A program made the translations under genes and the position numbers. From Uruburuella suis (GTDB lineage Bacteria > Pseudomonadota > Gammaproteobacteria > Burkholderiales > Neisseriaceae): a stretch of DNA of 50,508 bases. The stretch is from the NCBI RefSeq assembly GCF_004341385.1, contig NZ_SLXE01000020.1, forward strand, positions 1-50,508, read 5' to 3'. Below are positions 50,017-50,508 of the stretch, in pieces. The notes under the pieces were generated by a model. The model worked only from the letters and a program-made list of their open reading frames with translations. It did not search any database and was not told where the DNA came from. How positions within the stretch are numbered: the stretch's first letter is position 1; every line of letters starts with the position of its first letter.

Positions 50017-50199
50017 TTAGCGGGCTACCGGGGCAGACACGGTGGCGGCGGAGGCATCCGCAACAGGGGCAGACGCGGTGCCGACCGGGGCGGAGGCGGT
50101 TTCAACCACCACCACTTGTTCTTTAATCTGGTGGGCCGGCGCGGCCATGGCAGCGGCAGACAAAACGGCAACGGAGATTAAAGCGGCAAATTTTTTCAT
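50017..50199 (-). CDS. Very small secreted protein with SAPV repeats
   Basis: A 60-residue precursor with a signal peptide (MKKFAALISVAVLSAAAMA, cut before APAHQ). That leaves about 41 residues: HQIKEQVVVVETASAP and then repeated SAPV units (TASAPVG, TASAPVA, TVSAPVAR). GAGGA lies before ATG and a DUS terminator follows, which supports a real gene. It is low in complexity and has no recognised family; it may be envelope-associated. Function unknown. Confidence 0.6.
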   Translation of the reverse strand: MKKFAALISVAVLSAAAMAAPAHQIKEQVVVVETASAPVGTASAPVADASAATVSAPVAR

Positions 50200-50256
50200 G
50201 GTAAATCCTCTTCAGTTCAAAGTTTAAAAAACAACATGCCCGCAGCGGCGGCGCTT

Positions 50257-50417
50257 AGGGTCTGTTCACAATTCATCTCGTGGCAATCTTTTGGCTCAAA
50301 AACACGCCTGCTGCGTTGAAAATGCTCGCAAGGTGTTCAACCTTGCTGTGCTTTTCGCCTTGCAGCCACGCTTTTGCGCTCAAAATTTTACTCGCGGATG
50401 AATTGTGAACAGCCCCT
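50257..50417. repeat. Element A, copy 4 (161 bp)
   Basis: AGGGTCTGTTCAC and GTGAACAGCCCCT (one change) bound this copy, with TA flanks. Its right edge is next to AGGGCGTCCTGACAATT, which looks like the end of an insertion sequence, 22 bases before the IS5-like transposase stop. Confidence 0.85.
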
Positions 50418-50439
50418 AGGGCGTCCTGACAATTACTTG

Positions 50440-50508
50440 TCATAAAGGCAGCCATAGCATAATACAAGCTAAAGCAACTACGCTTTCATAATGCCTTTTC
50501 AAACGATC
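50440..50508 (-). mobile_element. IS5-like transposase, C-terminal tail only
   Basis: On the minus strand the last 22 codons before TGA read RLKRHYESVVALACIMLW and LPL. The pattern of a basic RxxRxYE segment followed by a hydrophobic AxxxLACIM(L/I)W end is usual for IS5-family DDE transposases. The gene starts outside the window. Nearby AGGGCGTCCTGACAATT at 50418-50434 may be the IS terminus. Confidence 0.5.

Noticed and set aside
50273..50467. Frame of 64 codons within element A copy 4
   Set aside because: It is the translation of the repeat (the same peptide text would occur in every copy) and has no ribosome site.

Overview
The window is a stretch of ordinary chromosome from a member of the Neisseriaceae, most likely Neisseria or a close relative. 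The 12-mer AGGCCGTCTGAA (AG-DUS, the DNA uptake sequence variant of many commensal Neisseria) occurs dozens of times, mostly as inverted pairs that double as transcription terminators. Gene content and several protein sequences (HtrA, NagZ, Gap, KdsB, EttA) are typically neisserial. No rRNA, tRNA, CRISPR array, prophage, toxin-antitoxin pair or defence island was recognised.

Layout. 1-5150: an IS630-like transposase tail, an MBL-fold hydrolase, ohr, an aldo/keto reductase, and an MFS exporter divergent from a LysR regulator. 5150-5710: a palindromic repeat cluster that is itself tandemly duplicated. 5710-12730 (minus strand): mltG, tmk, holB, pilZ-like, tatD-like, then ilvE, a zinc-finger protein, a lipoprotein and waaF. 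13010-25700: an AI-2E/PerM permease, gdhA, thyA, a GST-like protein, an OppA-like lipoprotein, lolA, a DUF455 ferritin-like protein, a CDF metal exporter, gph, an NAD(P)-binding protein and gap. 25700-26340: an AT-rich intergenic island with duplicated small-ORF starts. 26340-35480: rsuA, a HugZ-like gene under a Fur box, dnaQ-ispD, ispF, rpiA, an SNase, nth, htrA and nagZ. 35590-41400 (minus): bioF-bioC, two NarK-type nitrate/nitrite transporters and a DnrN/YtfE-type hemerythrin. 41950-50200: an M23 peptidase, xseA, lpxK-trm112-kdsB-lipoprotein, adk, ettA and two small secreted proteins. The last bases hold an IS5-like transposase tail.

Working groups: lipid A/LPS (waaF, lpxK, kdsB), isoprenoid precursors (ispD, ispF), peptidoglycan (mltG, nagZ, M23), DNA replication and repair (holB, tmk, thyA, dnaQ, nth, xseA), biotin (bioF, bioC), and nitrate/nitric-oxide physiology (narK pair, dnrN).

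The most unusual content is intergenic. At least three families of short, non-coding, inverted-repeat elements are spread through the window. Family A is about 160 bp with AGGGTCTGTTCAC ends. Family B is about 150 bp, Correia-like, with TATAGTGG ends, and carries its own DUS. Family C is about 104 bp with ATACCAAT ends. One B copy lies inside a C copy, and an uninterrupted C copy in the same window marks the insertion point. No convincing new multi-gene system was found; the candidates offered are these elements and the paired MAKHIT small ORFs at 26.0-26.3 kb.
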